Numbered from the stretch's first letter, positions 52,758-63,081 are shown. The stretch is 64,000 nucleotides of DNA from Methylomonas sp. MK1 (GCF_000365425.1 NZ_AQOV01000002.1:372001-436000), one strand, 5' to 3'. Program-made: numbers and translations. The notes: generated by a model from the letters alone, not told the origin.

Positions 52758-54842
52758 TCAGTCGAGTATGCGGCTAAACTCTTCGATAGGCAGCGGTAGA
52801 CGGAAAAAATGGCCTTGAGCCCGGTCGCAATAGTGTTGTGTGAGAATATCCCGCTGCTGTTCGGTTTCCACTCCCTTGGCTTCGACCCGCAAGTTTAAGC
52901 CGTGGGCCAGGCCGATCAGCGAACGGACGATGCAGGCGTCGTCGGGATTATTACAGATGTCGTTGACGAAGGCCGGGGCTATTATCAGGGTATCCACCGG
53001 AAAGCGTTTTAGTCTTCTTAGCGAAGACAGGCCGCTGCCGAAGTTGTTTACCGTCAGCCGGATGCCGCGTTGTTTCAAGCCTTGCATGTAGTGCTCGGCC
53101 TGTTCGGCGCGCTCCATCAATATGCTTTCGGAAATTTCGAATTCCAGCCGGGATGTCGGTAAGCCGGTTTCCGAGAGCACCCTATCGATCAGCGCCAATA
53201 AATCGGTTTGCTTGAATTGGCGATTGGCAAGATTGACCGCCAGTTTCAATTCGCTCCGGGCCTGTAAAGCCGGGCTCATATAGTCTCGACAGGCGCTACG
53301 CAGTACCCATTCGCCGATCTCGCCAATCAAGCCGATGTCTTCGGCGATCGGTACGAACTCTTCCGGCGTCACCGGGCCGATTTCCGGCAGCCAGCGCAGC
53401 AAAGCTTCGGCGCCGACAATTCGGTTACTGTGCAAATCGATTTTAGCCTGGTAAACCAGGGAAAATTCGTTGCGCGCCAGACCGTGGCGTAACAGGTTTT
53501 CGATGGCTTGGCGGCGCAGTGATTGGGCGTTGGCGGTGGCGTTGTAAAACTCGAAGGTATTGCGACCGCGCTGTTTAGCCAGGTATAGCGCGTCGTCGGC
53601 ATGTTTGAGCAATTGCTGGCCGTCGCTGCCGTCGGTGGGATACACGCTGATGCCGAGACTGGTGCCGATGAACAATTGATGGTCGTCGATGAAAAACGCT
53701 TGGTTGATGGTATCGATCACCCGTCTGGCGATATCGCCGGCATCGGCCGGCGTCCGCAAATTCATGCCGATCAGCGCAAATTCGTCGCCGCCCAGTCTGG
53801 CGACGATTTCTTGCTCGCGCAAGCACTGCGTGATGCGTTTGCCGACCTCGATCAGCAATTTATCGCCGACTAGATGGCCGAGGGTGTCGTTGATGTTTTT
53901 AAAATGGTCCAAATCCAAATAAATCACTGCGAAGCGAGTCTGATAGCGTTTGGCCTGGCCGATGGCCTGATTCAGGCGCTCGTTGAATAGCGTGCGATTC
54001 GGCAGGTCGGTCAGAGGGTCGTAATAGGCCATGTGGCGGATGACTTCTTCCGAATTCTTACGGTCGCTGATGTCGTGAATGATGGACACGAAATGGGTCA
54101 CGTTATGGTGCTCGTCGAGCACCGGGGTAATCGATTCCAGACACCAGAACAACTCGCCGTTTTTTTTGCGGTTTAAAAATTCGCCGTGCCAAGCCGAGCC
54201 GGCGCGTAAAGTCGTCCACAAGTCTTTATAAGTCTTGGGAGAGGTCAGATCGGATTTGAGTAGATTGGCTTTTTGGCCCAGCACTTCCTGTTCGCAGTAG
54301 CCGGTTAATTTGTAAAAGGCCGGATTGCAATATTCGATGCGGGTCTTGGGGTCGGTGATCACCACGATGCTGGAGCTGAACTGCAAGGCCAGCGACAGCT
54401 TGCGCAATTCCTGTTCGGTTTTTTTATGGTTGTCTATTTCCTGGGCCAGCGCGCTATTGGCGGCCAGCAGCTGTTTCTGGCTGGGAATGGCCAACACCTT
54501 GGGAATCAAGGGCCAGATCAGGATGGCGGTGACGATGGAGCTGGCCGCGGTCGCGGCTTTGATGGCGCCGGACAGCCAGTAATCCGGTATCCAGATGTTC
54601 CAGATACTGAGCAGATGCGTGGTGCCGCACAGCAAGATAAACACGCCGAACTGCCAGTAAATCCAGCTAAACGGAATGTCTTTGCGTTTTTTTAGTACAT
54701 ATAACAACGCAAACGGGATGGAGTAATACGACAACACGATCAGCGCGTCGGACACTACATGCAACAACAATAAATCGCTCTGCCATAGGTAGCAATGGCC
54801 ATGCGGCATGTAGCTGGTAATGTCGAGAGTATGATCTTGCAT
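52758..54842 (-). CDS. Ethylene-receptor-like membrane sensor with PAS-GGDEF and degenerate EAL
   Basis: A 694-residue protein. Residues 25-125 carry three membrane segments that match the ethylene-binding domain of plant ETR1 and cyanobacterial Etr1 without gaps at key positions: Asp32, Tyr39, Ile42, Pro43, and Cys72 and His76 in ILLCGTTHLL, which in ETR1 are D25, Y32, I35, P36, C65 and H69 (Cu(I) ligands). A PAS domain (about 140-260) and a GGDEF domain with intact ARLGGDEF (about 265-430) follow. The EAL domain (about 435-690) has VNNFGSG for DDFGTG, LIIAPAF for LKIDRSF, and AKGVE for AEGVE, so phosphodiesterase activity is very unlikely. The protein should be a cyclase controlled by a copper-bound small ligand. 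Confidence 0.88.
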   Translation of the reverse strand: MQDHTLDITSYMPHGHCYLWQSDLLLLHVVSDALIVLSYYSIPFALLYVLKKRKDIPFSWIYWQFGVFILLCGTTHLLSIWNIWIPDYWLSGAIKAATAASSIVTAILIWPLIPKVLAIPSQKQLLAANSALAQEIDNHKKTEQELRKLSLALQFSSSIVVITDPKTRIEYCNPAFYKLTGYCEQEVLGQKANLLKSDLTSPKTYKDLWTTLRAGSAWHGEFLNRKKNGELFWCLESITPVLDEHHNVTHFVSIIHDISDRKNSEEVIRHMAYYDPLTDLPNRTLFNERLNQAIGQAKRYQTRFAVIYLDLDHFKNINDTLGHLVGDKLLIEVGKRITQCLREQEIVARLGGDEFALIGMNLRTPADAGDIARRVIDTINQAFFIDDHQLFIGTSLGISVYPTDGSDGQQLLKHADDALYLAKQRGRNTFEFYNATANAQSLRRQAIENLLRHGLARNEFSLVYQAKIDLHSNRIVGAEALLRWLPEIGPVTPEEFVPIAEDIGLIGEIGEWVLRSACRDYMSPALQARSELKLAVNLANRQFKQTDLLALIDRVLSETGLPTSRLEFEISESILMERAEQAEHYMQGLKQRGIRLTVNNFGSGLSSLRRLKRFPVDTLIIAPAFVNDICNNPDDACIVRSLIGLAHGLNLRVEAKGVETEQQRDILTQHYCDRAQGHFFRLPLPIEEFSRILD

Positions 54843-55142
54843 GCTTTCGATGACCGTGATGGAAGGCGGATGTCAAAAATCGGCTAGTCGGCGGCGAGCG
54901 AGCCTAGCTAGCTATTTATTCATACCTTCCTTAGCGTTATTGTATCGTGTGGTTGGCGGGGGAGCTTAACCCAAATCCCGCTAAATAAAAATAGCTAATG
55001 CCCGGATAGCGAGATGGCCGAGCTGGGGCCGCTGAAGTGGGGGGATTAGCGCGCGAGGCTGTTCCTCGCCAGGCTTTCCATGGCCGGCTTTGGAAGAGTA
55101 ACGGGATATTGAAACGATCCGTCCCTGGATGGTTTTCGGGGT
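54843..55142. other. 300-bp gap, nothing recognised
   Basis: It lies between the start of the sensor gene and the end of the next minus-strand gene. No hairpin, tRNA or coding frame is convincing. It includes the promoter of the sensor gene at its left side, without a clear consensus. Confidence 0.4.
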
Positions 55143-56270
55143 TTAGCCCTTGCGTTTGGCTTTGGTTTTTCCTTTGCCTTTTGGAAATTCCTGGGCGATT
55201 AGCGAACGCGCTAGTTTACGCAGGCCGTTGGAAGAGACTTCCAGGCCTAACGGCGAGCCTATCGATTCCAATTCGTACATCAAGTCCGTCGCGGCAATCA
55301 GCGTCACATAGCGCAGGCTGCTATTGCCCGGCAACTGCGTTGACGCGTCACGTAGTAGCGGGGCGAGTACGTCCCAGGAACTGTTGAAGAACTTGCGCAC
55401 CGGATCGTTTTCCGCGACATATTCCGCAGTCAGGCCTTGTTCAAAGGCTACGCCGGCTTTTTGCAGTACATCGCGCAAGCTTGCCCGGCCGGCATCGGCG
55501 TTAGTGGCGATAGGGGCTTTCTCAATATTCTTTTCCAAAGACGCCTGCCAGCTTTGCCAGAGGCTACGCCATTGTTTCAATTCCGCTTCGTTCAATACCG
55601 GGGCCGCTTTTAAGCCGCCGGTATTTTGGTTGGTAGCGCTGTAGCCCACGTTGATTAAAATACCTTTCTCATCGGCTTTGACCTGATTGAAGCGCAGGCT
55701 GTTGATGGTGTCGTGCAACTCCTCGCTATCTTCGGCGGCAATGAAGGGAAGCAGAGTTTTAGTAATGTCCGGGCGGGATTGGTTTAAATCGATTTTCAGG
55801 GCGGCCAGCTTAGGTTCGGCGGCTTTTTTGATCAGCGATTGCAGTTGGGCGATATTTAATGGCTGGCCGTTGCGATCAAACGCATTCAGTTGGGTGACCG
55901 GGAAGCTCAGTACGTTACCGGAAGCATCCAAGGTCGGCTGTTGCAAGGTTTGCAAAATGCCGGACCATTCGATCAAGGTCATGCATTTGCCGCCCAGCGC
56001 GGTGCCGACTCGGGCTTGTACATTGTTCTGAATTTTGACCTGGCCTTGCTCACCGCTGATTTGCGGATGGTCCAGATCCAGAAAACTGCATTGTTTGCCG
56101 TCTTTCCAGGCTCTTACCGATTCATTCGGGCCGTCGTACAGCTCGCTAACCAGCACACTTTTGATTAAACCGTACTCCATTGGCACCGGAATATTGATTT
56201 CGCGGGCCATACCGGTCTGTGCAGTCAGCAGCAAGCCGGTGGTAAGTAACAGGGTACGCATTTTTGACAT
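55143..56270 (-). CDS. Exported protein of unknown function
   Basis: A 375-residue protein with a signal peptide (MRTLLLTTGLLLTAQTGMARE, cleavage likely after GMA). The mature part opens with a beta-rich section (INIPVPMEYGLIKSVLVSELYDG) containing two cysteines (KQCSF, GKCMT) that could form a disulfide, and continues mostly helical. It ends in a strongly basic tail, PKGKGKTKAKRKG. The family is not recognised. It starts 4 bp after the stop of nadE on the same strand, so it is the last gene of a sucC-sucD-nadE transcript. Confidence 0.6.
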   Translation of the reverse strand: MSKMRTLLLTTGLLLTAQTGMAREINIPVPMEYGLIKSVLVSELYDGPNESVRAWKDGKQCSFLDLDHPQISGEQGQVKIQNNVQARVGTALGGKCMTLIEWSGILQTLQQPTLDASGNVLSFPVTQLNAFDRNGQPLNIAQLQSLIKKAAEPKLAALKIDLNQSRPDITKTLLPFIAAEDSEELHDTINSLRFNQVKADEKGILINVGYSATNQNTGGLKAAPVLNEAELKQWRSLWQSWQASLEKNIEKAPIATNADAGRASLRDVLQKAGVAFEQGLTAEYVAENDPVRKFFNSSWDVLAPLLRDASTQLPGNSSLRYVTLIAATDLMYELESIGSPLGLEVSSNGLRKLARSLIAQEFPKGKGKTKAKRKG

Positions 56271-56273
56271 GAT

Positions 56274-57920
56274 TTACTCCTTAACGTTGTCGGGCGCCGG
56301 TTTATTAAGCGCGGCCGTGCCGCGATAAGCGGATGAAATAGGGTAGCGGCGGTCACGGCCAAACGCTCTGGGCGTGATGCGGATACCGGGCGGCGATTGC
56401 CGGCGTTTATATTCGTTTCTATCCACCAGCGAAATAGCTCTGTGCACATCGGCAACCGCGAAGCCATGTGCTACGATCTCGGCGGCGGATTTGTCCTGTT
56501 CCACATACAAAGCAAGTATAGGATCCAACACAGAATAGGGCGGCAGGGAATCTTCGTCCTTTTGGTCCGGTGCCAATTCCGCCGACGGCGCACGGGTGAT
56601 GACCCGTTGCGGAATGACTGGTGACAGAGTGTTGCGGTATTCGGCGAGTTGGTAGACCAGTAATTTCGATACGTCTTTCAACGGCGCAAAACCGCCGGCC
56701 ATGTCGCCGTATAGCGTGGCATAACCCACGCTCATTTCGCTCTTGTTGCCGGTGGTCAACAGTAGCTTGCCTTGTTTATTCGAAATGGCCATCAGCAATA
56801 CGCCGCGGCAACGAGCCTGGATGTTTTCTTCGGTGGTGTCTTTTTGACTACCGGCAAACAGCGGGGCCAGCATGCCGTTGAACGCAGTCACCGCTGGTTC
56901 GATGGGCAGTATGTGATATTTGACGCCCAAGGCTTCGGCTTCCTGGATTGCGTCTCGGTTGCTCATGTCTTGCGTATAGCGCGATGGCATCAACACCGCT
57001 TCGACATGATTGGCACCCAGCGCATCAACCGCCAAGGCCAATACCAGCGCGGAGTCGATACCGCCGGACAAGCCGAGAATCGCGCCGTGAAAGCCGTTTT
57101 TGCGCACGTAGTCTTGAATGCCCAACACCAGCGCCTTGTATTCGCTGACCACGGGTTGATACAAGTCGGCGATGGTGGATATTTGCGGTTGTTGATCGAC
57201 AAATTCGACGATACCGAGTTGCTCCGTAAATTCCGCCGCTCGAAATACTACGCTGCCGTTAGAATCAGCGACAAATGAGGCACCGTCGAAAATTAACTCG
57301 TCCTGGCCGCCGATTTGATTGACATAAACCAACGGTATCTGCTCGGCTTTAATCTGCGAACAAATAATATCCTCGCGCTGCTGCATTTTGCCGGCATGAA
57401 ACGGCGAAGCGTTCAGGGTCAGGATGATGTCAGCGCCGGCTGCGCGGTTTTGGGCAATGATGCCGGGCTGCCAGATGTCTTCGCAAATCGTCAACGCCAA
57501 CTGGCTGTCTTTAACCGTAAACAGACAGGTTTGTGCGCCGGCGGTAAAGTAACGCTGTTCATCGAATACACCGTAGTTAGGCAGGGCCCGCTTATGGTAC
57601 TCGGCAAGCGTTCGGCCGTCGCGTAAGGCTATTGCGGTATTGTAGAGACTGTCGTCCCGCTGTTCGGGATAACCGATCACCACCGTTATGCCGGAGACCT
57701 TCTCGGCAATTTCGGCAACGGCTTGTTGCGCCTGGTGAATAAAATCCGGTCGAAACAGTAAGTCTTCAGGTGGATAACCGGTGACACATAGCTCCGGAAA
57801 CACGACCAAATCGGCCTGCCGCTGTTTGGCTTGTTCAGCGGCGGCCAGAATCTTGCCGGTGTTGGTCTGAATATCGGCAACTGTTAAGTTCAGTTGGGCT
57901 AGCGCTATTTTTATCGACAT
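56274..57920 (-). CDS. nadE: Glutamine-dependent NAD+ synthetase
   Basis: A 548-residue two-domain enzyme that makes NAD+ from nicotinate adenine dinucleotide, ATP and glutamine. The N-terminal nitrilase-type glutaminase has its triad in FPELCVTGYPPEDLL (Glu), YHKRALPNYGVFDE (Lys) and LTICEDIWQ (Cys). The synthetase domain has the P-loop LGLSGGIDSALV and the NKSEMSVGYATLYGD segment, and ends with the usual RRQSPPGIRITPRAFGRDRR. The start at 57920 (MSIKIALAQ) overlaps the sucD stop by one base; an ATG at 57938 is less likely. Confidence 0.95.
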   Translation of the reverse strand: MSIKIALAQLNLTVADIQTNTGKILAAAEQAKQRQADLVVFPELCVTGYPPEDLLFRPDFIHQAQQAVAEIAEKVSGITVVIGYPEQRDDSLYNTAIALRDGRTLAEYHKRALPNYGVFDEQRYFTAGAQTCLFTVKDSQLALTICEDIWQPGIIAQNRAAGADIILTLNASPFHAGKMQQREDIICSQIKAEQIPLVYVNQIGGQDELIFDGASFVADSNGSVVFRAAEFTEQLGIVEFVDQQPQISTIADLYQPVVSEYKALVLGIQDYVRKNGFHGAILGLSGGIDSALVLALAVDALGANHVEAVLMPSRYTQDMSNRDAIQEAEALGVKYHILPIEPAVTAFNGMLAPLFAGSQKDTTEENIQARCRGVLLMAISNKQGKLLLTTGNKSEMSVGYATLYGDMAGGFAPLKDVSKLLVYQLAEYRNTLSPVIPQRVITRAPSAELAPDQKDEDSLPPYSVLDPILALYVEQDKSAAEIVAHGFAVADVHRAISLVDRNEYKRRQSPPGIRITPRAFGRDRRYPISSAYRGTAALNKPAPDNVKE

Positions 57921-58795
57921 TATGTTTTGGAAAAACAATCCCGCATCGCGACGCCAATATCCGAAGGCGAACTGACCATACTGACGCCGGCTGCTTGCAT
58001 CGCCGCAATTTTGCCAGCCGCTGTGCCTGCGCCGCCGGTGACAATTGCACCGGCATGGCCCATACGTTTGCCGGGCGGTGCGGTTTGGCCGGCGATGTAG
58101 CCGACCACCGGTTTGCTGACATTTGCCTTGATAAATTCCGCAGCTTGTTCCTCGTCACTGCCGCCGATTTCACCGACCATGACGATGCCATGGGTGTCCG
58201 GGTCGTCTTGGAAACGGCTCAGTACATCGATGAAGTTCATGCCGTGGATCGGGTCACCGCCAATGCCGACGCAAGTGCTTTGTCCCAAACCTTCGCGGGT
58301 GGTTTGATGCACGGCTTCGTAGGTCAGGGTGCCGGAGCGGGAAACGATGCCGATTTTACCGGGCAGATGGATATGGCCGGGCATGATGCCGATCTTGCAT
58401 TGCCCTGGCGTAATCACGCCGGGGCAGTTGGGGCCGACCAGCAATGAGCTAGTGCCTTGCATTGCTGCTTTAACTTTTAGCATTTGCAGCACCGGGATGC
58501 CTTCGGTGATGCAGATAATCAGTTCGATGCCGGCATCGACCGCTTCCAGAATCGCGTCGGCGGCGAAAAACGGTGGCACGTAGATCATCGTTGCCGTGGC
58601 GCCGGTGGTTTTAACGGCTTGTTCGACGGTGTCGAATACCGGTAAATCCAGATGCTTGGAGCCGCCGCGTCCCGGCGTGACGCCGCCGACTAATCGGGTA
58701 CCATAAGCTAGAGCTTGTTCGGAGTGAAAGGTACCTTGTTTGCCTGTGAAGCCTTGGCAAATGACTTTAGTGTGTTTGTCGATCAAAATGGACAT
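57920..58795 (-). CDS. sucD: Succinyl-CoA synthetase alpha subunit
   Basis: A 291-residue alpha subunit that binds CoA and carries the phosphohistidine. Landmarks: [25 protein letters not shown], the CoA-site GGVTPGRGG, and the active His in [10 protein letters not shown] near residue 247. With SucC it interconverts succinyl-CoA and succinate with nucleotide triphosphate in the TCA cycle. The malate thiokinase of the serine cycle is a close relative, and residues cannot settle this by eye. Here no serine-cycle genes flank the pair, so SucCD is preferred. Start and stop overlap by one base with both neighbours. Confidence 0.93.
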   Translation of the reverse strand: MSILIDKHTKVICQGFTGKQGTFHSEQALAYGTRLVGGVTPGRGGSKHLDLPVFDTVEQAVKTTGATATMIYVPPFFAADAILEAVDAGIELIICITEGIPVLQMLKVKAAMQGTSSLLVGPNCPGVITPGQCKIGIMPGHIHLPGKIGIVSRSGTLTYEAVHQTTREGLGQSTCVGIGGDPIHGMNFIDVLSRFQDDPDTHGIVMVGEIGGSDEEQAAEFIKANVSKPVVGYIAGQTAPPGKRMGHAGAIVTGGAGTAAGKIAAMQAAGVSMVSSPSDIGVAMRDCFSKT

Positions 58796-59961
58796 TAGAC
58801 AGCCTCCGCCAATTTAACCGCTTGTTCGGCGGCGCTGTTCAAATCTTCGGCCGCGTAAAGACCCAAGCCTGAGTCTTTCAACATAGCCAGCCCTTGCTCA
58901 ACATTAGTACCTTCCAGCCGCACTACGACCGGTATGGTCAAATGCATTTCCTCGACCGCTGCCAGGATGCCGGCTGCGATCACATCGCATTTGACGATGC
59001 CGCCAAAAATATTCACCAAGACCGCTTTGGTGGTGCCGTCGGATAAAATCAATTTAAATGCAGCTTTCACCTTGTCTTTATTGGTGCCGCCGCCCACATC
59101 CAGGAAGTTGGCAGGTGCGCCGCCTTTGAGTTTGACCATATCCATGGTTGCCATTGCCAGTCCGGCGCCGTTGACCATGCAGCCGATATTGCCGTCCAGC
59201 GTGATGTAATTAAGATCGAACTGCTTGGCTTCCGCTTCCTTGGCGTCTTCCTGCGAGGCATCGCGCATCGCGGCGATGTCAGGGTGTAAGGGGATGGCGT
59301 TGTCGTCGAAATTGATCTTGCCGTCCAGCGCTACCAGTTTGCCGTCATCGGTTTGGATCAGTGGGTTGATTTCGATTTGGCTGGCATCCTTGGCTAAAAA
59401 CAGTTGATACAGGCCGGTCATGATAGTTTGCAGTTGGCTTTGCTGGTCCTTGCCCAGTCCTAGCGCTGCCGCAACTTGCCGACATTGATAGGGTTGCAGT
59501 CCCGCAGCGGGATGCACCGGCACGCGGACGATTTTCTCCGGCGTCTCTGCGGCCACCGCTTCGATGTCCATACCGCCGGCGGCGGAGGCGATAAAAATTA
59601 GCCGTTCGCTTTCCCGGTCCAGCAACAAACTCAAATAATATTCTTGGTTGATTGCCGAGGCTTCTTCCACCCAAACGCTATTGACCGGCAGGCCGGCGGC
59701 ATCGGTTTGATGCGTGACCAAACGCGTGCCCAACATCGCAGCACTGTAATCCTTCACTTCGTCCAGAGTCCGGGCAACCTTCACGCCGCCGGCTTTACCC
59801 CTGGCGCCGGCATGGATTTGGGCTTTAACTACCCACGCAGGACTGCTCAATGACTGTGCGGCTTGTTGCGCTTGTTCGGGCGTTGTTGCCACGGCGCCTT
59901 GCGGTGTGGGGATCGCAAACTCTTTGAAGAGTTGTTTCGCCTGGTATTCGTGAATATTCAT
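58795..59961 (-). CDS. sucC: Succinyl-CoA synthetase beta subunit
   Basis: A 388-residue ATP-grasp beta subunit. Landmarks: [47 protein letters not shown] and the C-terminal [14 protein letters not shown]. It supplies the nucleotide and succinate sites. It heads a minus-strand operon sucC-sucD-nadE-exported protein, with all junctions tight. It is divergent from pilS, with under 100 bp between for both promoters. Malate thiokinase (MtkA) is the alternative family member. Confidence 0.94.
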   Translation of the reverse strand: MNIHEYQAKQLFKEFAIPTPQGAVATTPEQAQQAAQSLSSPAWVVKAQIHAGARGKAGGVKVARTLDEVKDYSAAMLGTRLVTHQTDAAGLPVNSVWVEEASAINQEYYLSLLLDRESERLIFIASAAGGMDIEAVAAETPEKIVRVPVHPAAGLQPYQCRQVAAALGLGKDQQSQLQTIMTGLYQLFLAKDASQIEINPLIQTDDGKLVALDGKINFDDNAIPLHPDIAAMRDASQEDAKEAEAKQFDLNYITLDGNIGCMVNGAGLAMATMDMVKLKGGAPANFLDVGGGTNKDKVKAAFKLILSDGTTKAVLVNIFGGIVKCDVIAAGILAAVEEMHLTIPVVVRLEGTNVEQGLAMLKDSGLGLYAAEDLNSAAEQAVKLAEAV

Positions 59962-60059
59962 TTAGTGCTCCATGGATGGCTTAAATCGCGGCGTCTCAAG
60001 TTGGTGCTATGATTGAACTGACAAACATTCTAACTAACTCTGCATAAAAAACCCGGGCA

Positions 60060-61685
60060 ATGCTTTCTTCATCGGTCGATACTATTTATCCCTGCCCTTT
60101 TTCCAAAGGGTACGGCATTCCCGTTCGGCAAGCGTGGTTGATGTTGAAGATTTTCGCCCTCTATCGATTCATCACCGCCAGCTTGTTTGTGATGCTGTTT
60201 TATTTGCGGTTTGGGCCGTCGTTATTGGGTTCCTACGACGCATCATTGTACCAGTTCACCAGTGTTGCCTATCTGGGGATTTCGCTGATTGCCGCGCCGG
60301 TCGCATTTCGACCGCGTTGGGCTTATGCCAGTCTGGCACAGTTGTTTATTTTTACCGATATTGTCTTCATTACCTTGTTGATGCATGCCTGCGGTGGGAT
60401 TGGCAGCGGCATTGGCATCTTGCTGGCTATCTCCATGGCGGCGGGTGGCTTATTGATTGGCGGGCGCTGCGCGATGTTGTTTGCAGCCTTGGCTAGCCTG
60501 GCAATTCTTGCTGAAGAGGTGTATGCGATAGAAACGCATGCTTTCGAAAATACCACCATGACCTATGCCGGCATGCTGGGGGTGTCGTTTTTTTCGATAG
60601 CATTTTTGTCGGTAATATTGGCGCAGCGCGCCGAACAATCGGCGGTTTTGGCCAGACGGCACGAGCAGACTATCGCCAGGCTGGAAAGTCTTAACCGCTA
60701 TATCATCCAGCATTTGCAATCGGGCATCATGATCGTCGATGAGCGGCAGGTGACTCAGCTGTCCAATCAATCGGCGTTGCGGTTGTTGGGCTTGGTGTTG
60801 CACCCGGAGGAACTTGCCGAGGTGGCGCCTGAGCTGAGGCAGGCTTTCGAGTTGTGGCGCGCCAATCGGGACCAGGATTTTGCCATTATCCAATTAGCCA
60901 ATCGCAACGAAGTGCAAGTGCGATTTTCCGAGTTGAGTATGGATGACGAAGCCCTGTATATGCTGATTTTCGAGGACATTGCTTTGTATAACCAACGCTT
61001 ACAACAGAGCAAGCTGGCGTCTCTAGGCAGGTTGACCGCCAGTATTGCCCATGAAATTCGCAATCCGCTCAGTGCAATTAGTCATGCCGGGCAATTGCTA
61101 TCCGAAGCGCCGGATCTGGATGTGCAGGAACTGCGGCTGACGGAAATCATTCAGCATCATTGTCAGCGCGTAAACAGCATCATCGAGGATATTCTCAAGT
61201 TGTCTCGGCGCAACCCGTCGCAGAAACAAAAAATCGCTTTGGATCAGTGGTTACCGGCCTACATTAACGACCAAAAATTGAATCTGGGTGAGCGGGCGGA
61301 GTGTTTTAAATTGGTTTTTAAGGCGCAAGGCTTGAATGCCTGTATCGATAGCGGTCACTTGAAGCAAATTCTCGACAATCTCTGCGCCAATGCGCTGCAA
61401 TACGGTAGGCCTGAGCTAGGGCCTATCGTGCTTGAAGTCTCCCTGGTGCAGGATGCGCCGTGTATTAAAATTATCGATAATGGCGCCGGAATTGCCACTG
61501 AGCATCGGCAGCATTTGTTCGAACCGTTCTTTACCACCTCTCACCAAGGTACCGGCTTAGGTTTGTATATTTCCAGGGAATTGGCCGAACTGAATCAAGC
61601 GGAGTTAAGTTACGCCACCAGTTCCGGAAAACCTTGTTTCACTTTGTTGCTGGCTAATGCCGATCACGCTGTTATTGAAATATGA
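60060..61685 (+). CDS. pilS: Sensor histidine kinase PilS
   Basis: A 541-residue PilS-type kinase. About six membrane segments occupy residues 35-190, a PAS domain follows at about 210-310, and then the dimerisation/phosphorylation domain with SIAHEIRNPLSAISHAGQLL and the ATPase domain (DNLCANALQYG, DNGAGI, GTGLGLYISREL). PilS controls type IV pilin transcription through PilR. The ATG at 60060 has no strong ribosome binding site; Met28 (MLKIFALYRF) is an alternative start closer to the usual PilS N-terminus. The stop overlaps pilR by 4 bp (ATGA). No pil structural genes are in the window. Confidence 0.9.
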   Translation: MLSSSVDTIYPCPFSKGYGIPVRQAWLMLKIFALYRFITASLFVMLFYLRFGPSLLGSYDASLYQFTSVAYLGISLIAAPVAFRPRWAYASLAQLFIFTDIVFITLLMHACGGIGSGIGILLAISMAAGGLLIGGRCAMLFAALASLAILAEEVYAIETHAFENTTMTYAGMLGVSFFSIAFLSVILAQRAEQSAVLARRHEQTIARLESLNRYIIQHLQSGIMIVDERQVTQLSNQSALRLLGLVLHPEELAEVAPELRQAFELWRANRDQDFAIIQLANRNEVQVRFSELSMDDEALYMLIFEDIALYNQRLQQSKLASLGRLTASIAHEIRNPLSAISHAGQLLSEAPDLDVQELRLTEIIQHHCQRVNSIIEDILKLSRRNPSQKQKIALDQWLPAYINDQKLNLGERAECFKLVFKAQGLNACIDSGHLKQILDNLCANALQYGRPELGPIVLEVSLVQDAPCIKIIDNGAGIATEHRQHLFEPFFTTSHQGTGLGLYISRELAELNQAELSYATSSGKPCFTLLLANADHAVIEI

Positions 61686-63022
61686 ATATGCCTGTCACAC
61701 TGGTTGTCGACGACGAGCCCGACATCAGAGAATTACTCGAAATAACCCTAAACCGGATGCACATTCAAACCCGTTGCGCGGCCAATTTGGCCGAGGCCAA
61801 ACAGTTACTGGCCGCTGAAGTGTTCGATTTGTGTCTTACCGATATGAAGTTACCGGACGGCGACGGGCTGGATTTGGTCGATTACATTCAATTGGCCGGA
61901 TTGCAGTTGCCGGTGGCGGTGATTACCGCGCATGGCAGCATGGATATTGCGATCAAAGCCATGAAAAAGGGCGCGTTCGATTTTCTGTCCAAGCCCGTCG
62001 ATCTGGCTGTGCTTCGGCAGCTGGTCAGTCATGCGCTGCAAGCCTCGCTAACTCGGGTGTCCGACAAAGAGCGGCGCACCCGCGACATCTTGCTCGGCGA
62101 GTCGGCGCTGATGTGTGCCATTCGTTCGAAGATCGACAAGGTGGCTCGCAATCAGGCGCCGGTTTATATCAGCGGCGAGTCCGGTTCGGGGAAAGAGTTG
62201 GTGGCCAGATTGATACATCAGCAAAGCCCGCGCGGCGATAAGCCATTTATTGCGATCAACTGCGGCGCGATTCCTCCCGAATTGATGGAAAGCGAATTCT
62301 TCGGCCATAAAAAAGGCAGTTTCACCGGCGCGGTAGCCGACAAGCAGGGATTGTTTCAAGCGGCCGATGGCGGCACCTTGTTTTTGGACGAAGTGGCCGA
62401 TTTGCCTTTGCCCTTGCAAGTCAAATTGTTGCGGGCGATTCAGGAGAAAAAAGTCCGTCCGGTTGGCGAGCAGCGGGAGGTTGCAGTCGATGTGCGCTTA
62501 TTGAGTGCAACTCACAAGGATTTGACCAAAATGGTTCAAGAAGGCAGTTTTAGGCAGGATTTGTATTACCGGATCAATGTCATCGAACTGAGTTTGCCGC
62601 CCTTGCGCGCCCGGCCTGCCGATATTCCTCAGCTTACCGAGCACTTATTGGCGGGGTTGGCTAATGCTAACTGTATGGATTTGCCCAGGCTCAGTGACTC
62701 AGCGCTAAACGCTTTAAAGCACTATTATTTCCCAGGAAATGTCCGGGAGCTGGAAAATATACTGGAGCGAGCGCTGGCCTTGCACGATGGCGGCGTGATC
62801 GAAGCCGACGATCTGAACCTGCCTTTGGGGATGGAATTGGCGGCGGTCGAAGATTTTGATGCGGAGAAGATGTCGCTGGAAACGTATCTCGAAGACATAG
62901 AGAAAAAAGCCTTGAGCGCCGCGCTGGAGGAAAATCGTTGGAACAAAACCGCCACTGCTAAATACTTGGGCCTAAGTTTTCGTTCGCTACGGTATCGCTT
63001 GAAAAAGTTGGGTCTGGAATAA
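61682..63022 (+). CDS. pilR: Sigma-54-dependent response regulator PilR
   Basis: A 446-residue NtrC-family regulator: a receiver domain with the phosphorylated Asp in LCLTDMKLPDGDG, an AAA+ domain with Walker A GESGSGKELVARLIH, the sigma-54 contact loop ESEFFGHKKGSFTGA and Walker B GGTLFLDEVADLP, and a Fis-type helix-turn-helix at the C-terminus (WNKTATAKYLGLSFRSLRYRLKKL). It activates pilA in response to PilS. It is one of the sigma-54 activators available to this cell, besides the NifA implied by the nif promoter. Confidence 0.93.
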   Translation: MNMPVTLVVDDEPDIRELLEITLNRMHIQTRCAANLAEAKQLLAAEVFDLCLTDMKLPDGDGLDLVDYIQLAGLQLPVAVITAHGSMDIAIKAMKKGAFDFLSKPVDLAVLRQLVSHALQASLTRVSDKERRTRDILLGESALMCAIRSKIDKVARNQAPVYISGESGSGKELVARLIHQQSPRGDKPFIAINCGAIPPELMESEFFGHKKGSFTGAVADKQGLFQAADGGTLFLDEVADLPLPLQVKLLRAIQEKKVRPVGEQREVAVDVRLLSATHKDLTKMVQEGSFRQDLYYRINVIELSLPPLRARPADIPQLTEHLLAGLANANCMDLPRLSDSALNALKHYYFPGNVRELENILERALALHDGGVIEADDLNLPLGMELAAVEDFDAEKMSLETYLEDIEKKALSAALEENRWNKTATAKYLGLSFRSLRYRLKKLGLE

Positions 63023-63038
63023 CAAAAATCGATTGTAA

Positions 63039-63061
63039 GCGAGTAGGAGCCTACTACTCGC
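63039..63061. terminator. Hairpin after pilR
   Basis: GCGAGTAG (63039-63046) and CTACTCGC (63054-63061) form a perfect 8-bp stem with a 7-base loop, 17 bp after the pilR stop and 21 bp from the stop of the converging gene. A T tract is lacking, so it may be bidirectional but weak. Confidence 0.5.
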
Positions 63062-63081
63062 CTAAATAACTCGAAATATCC

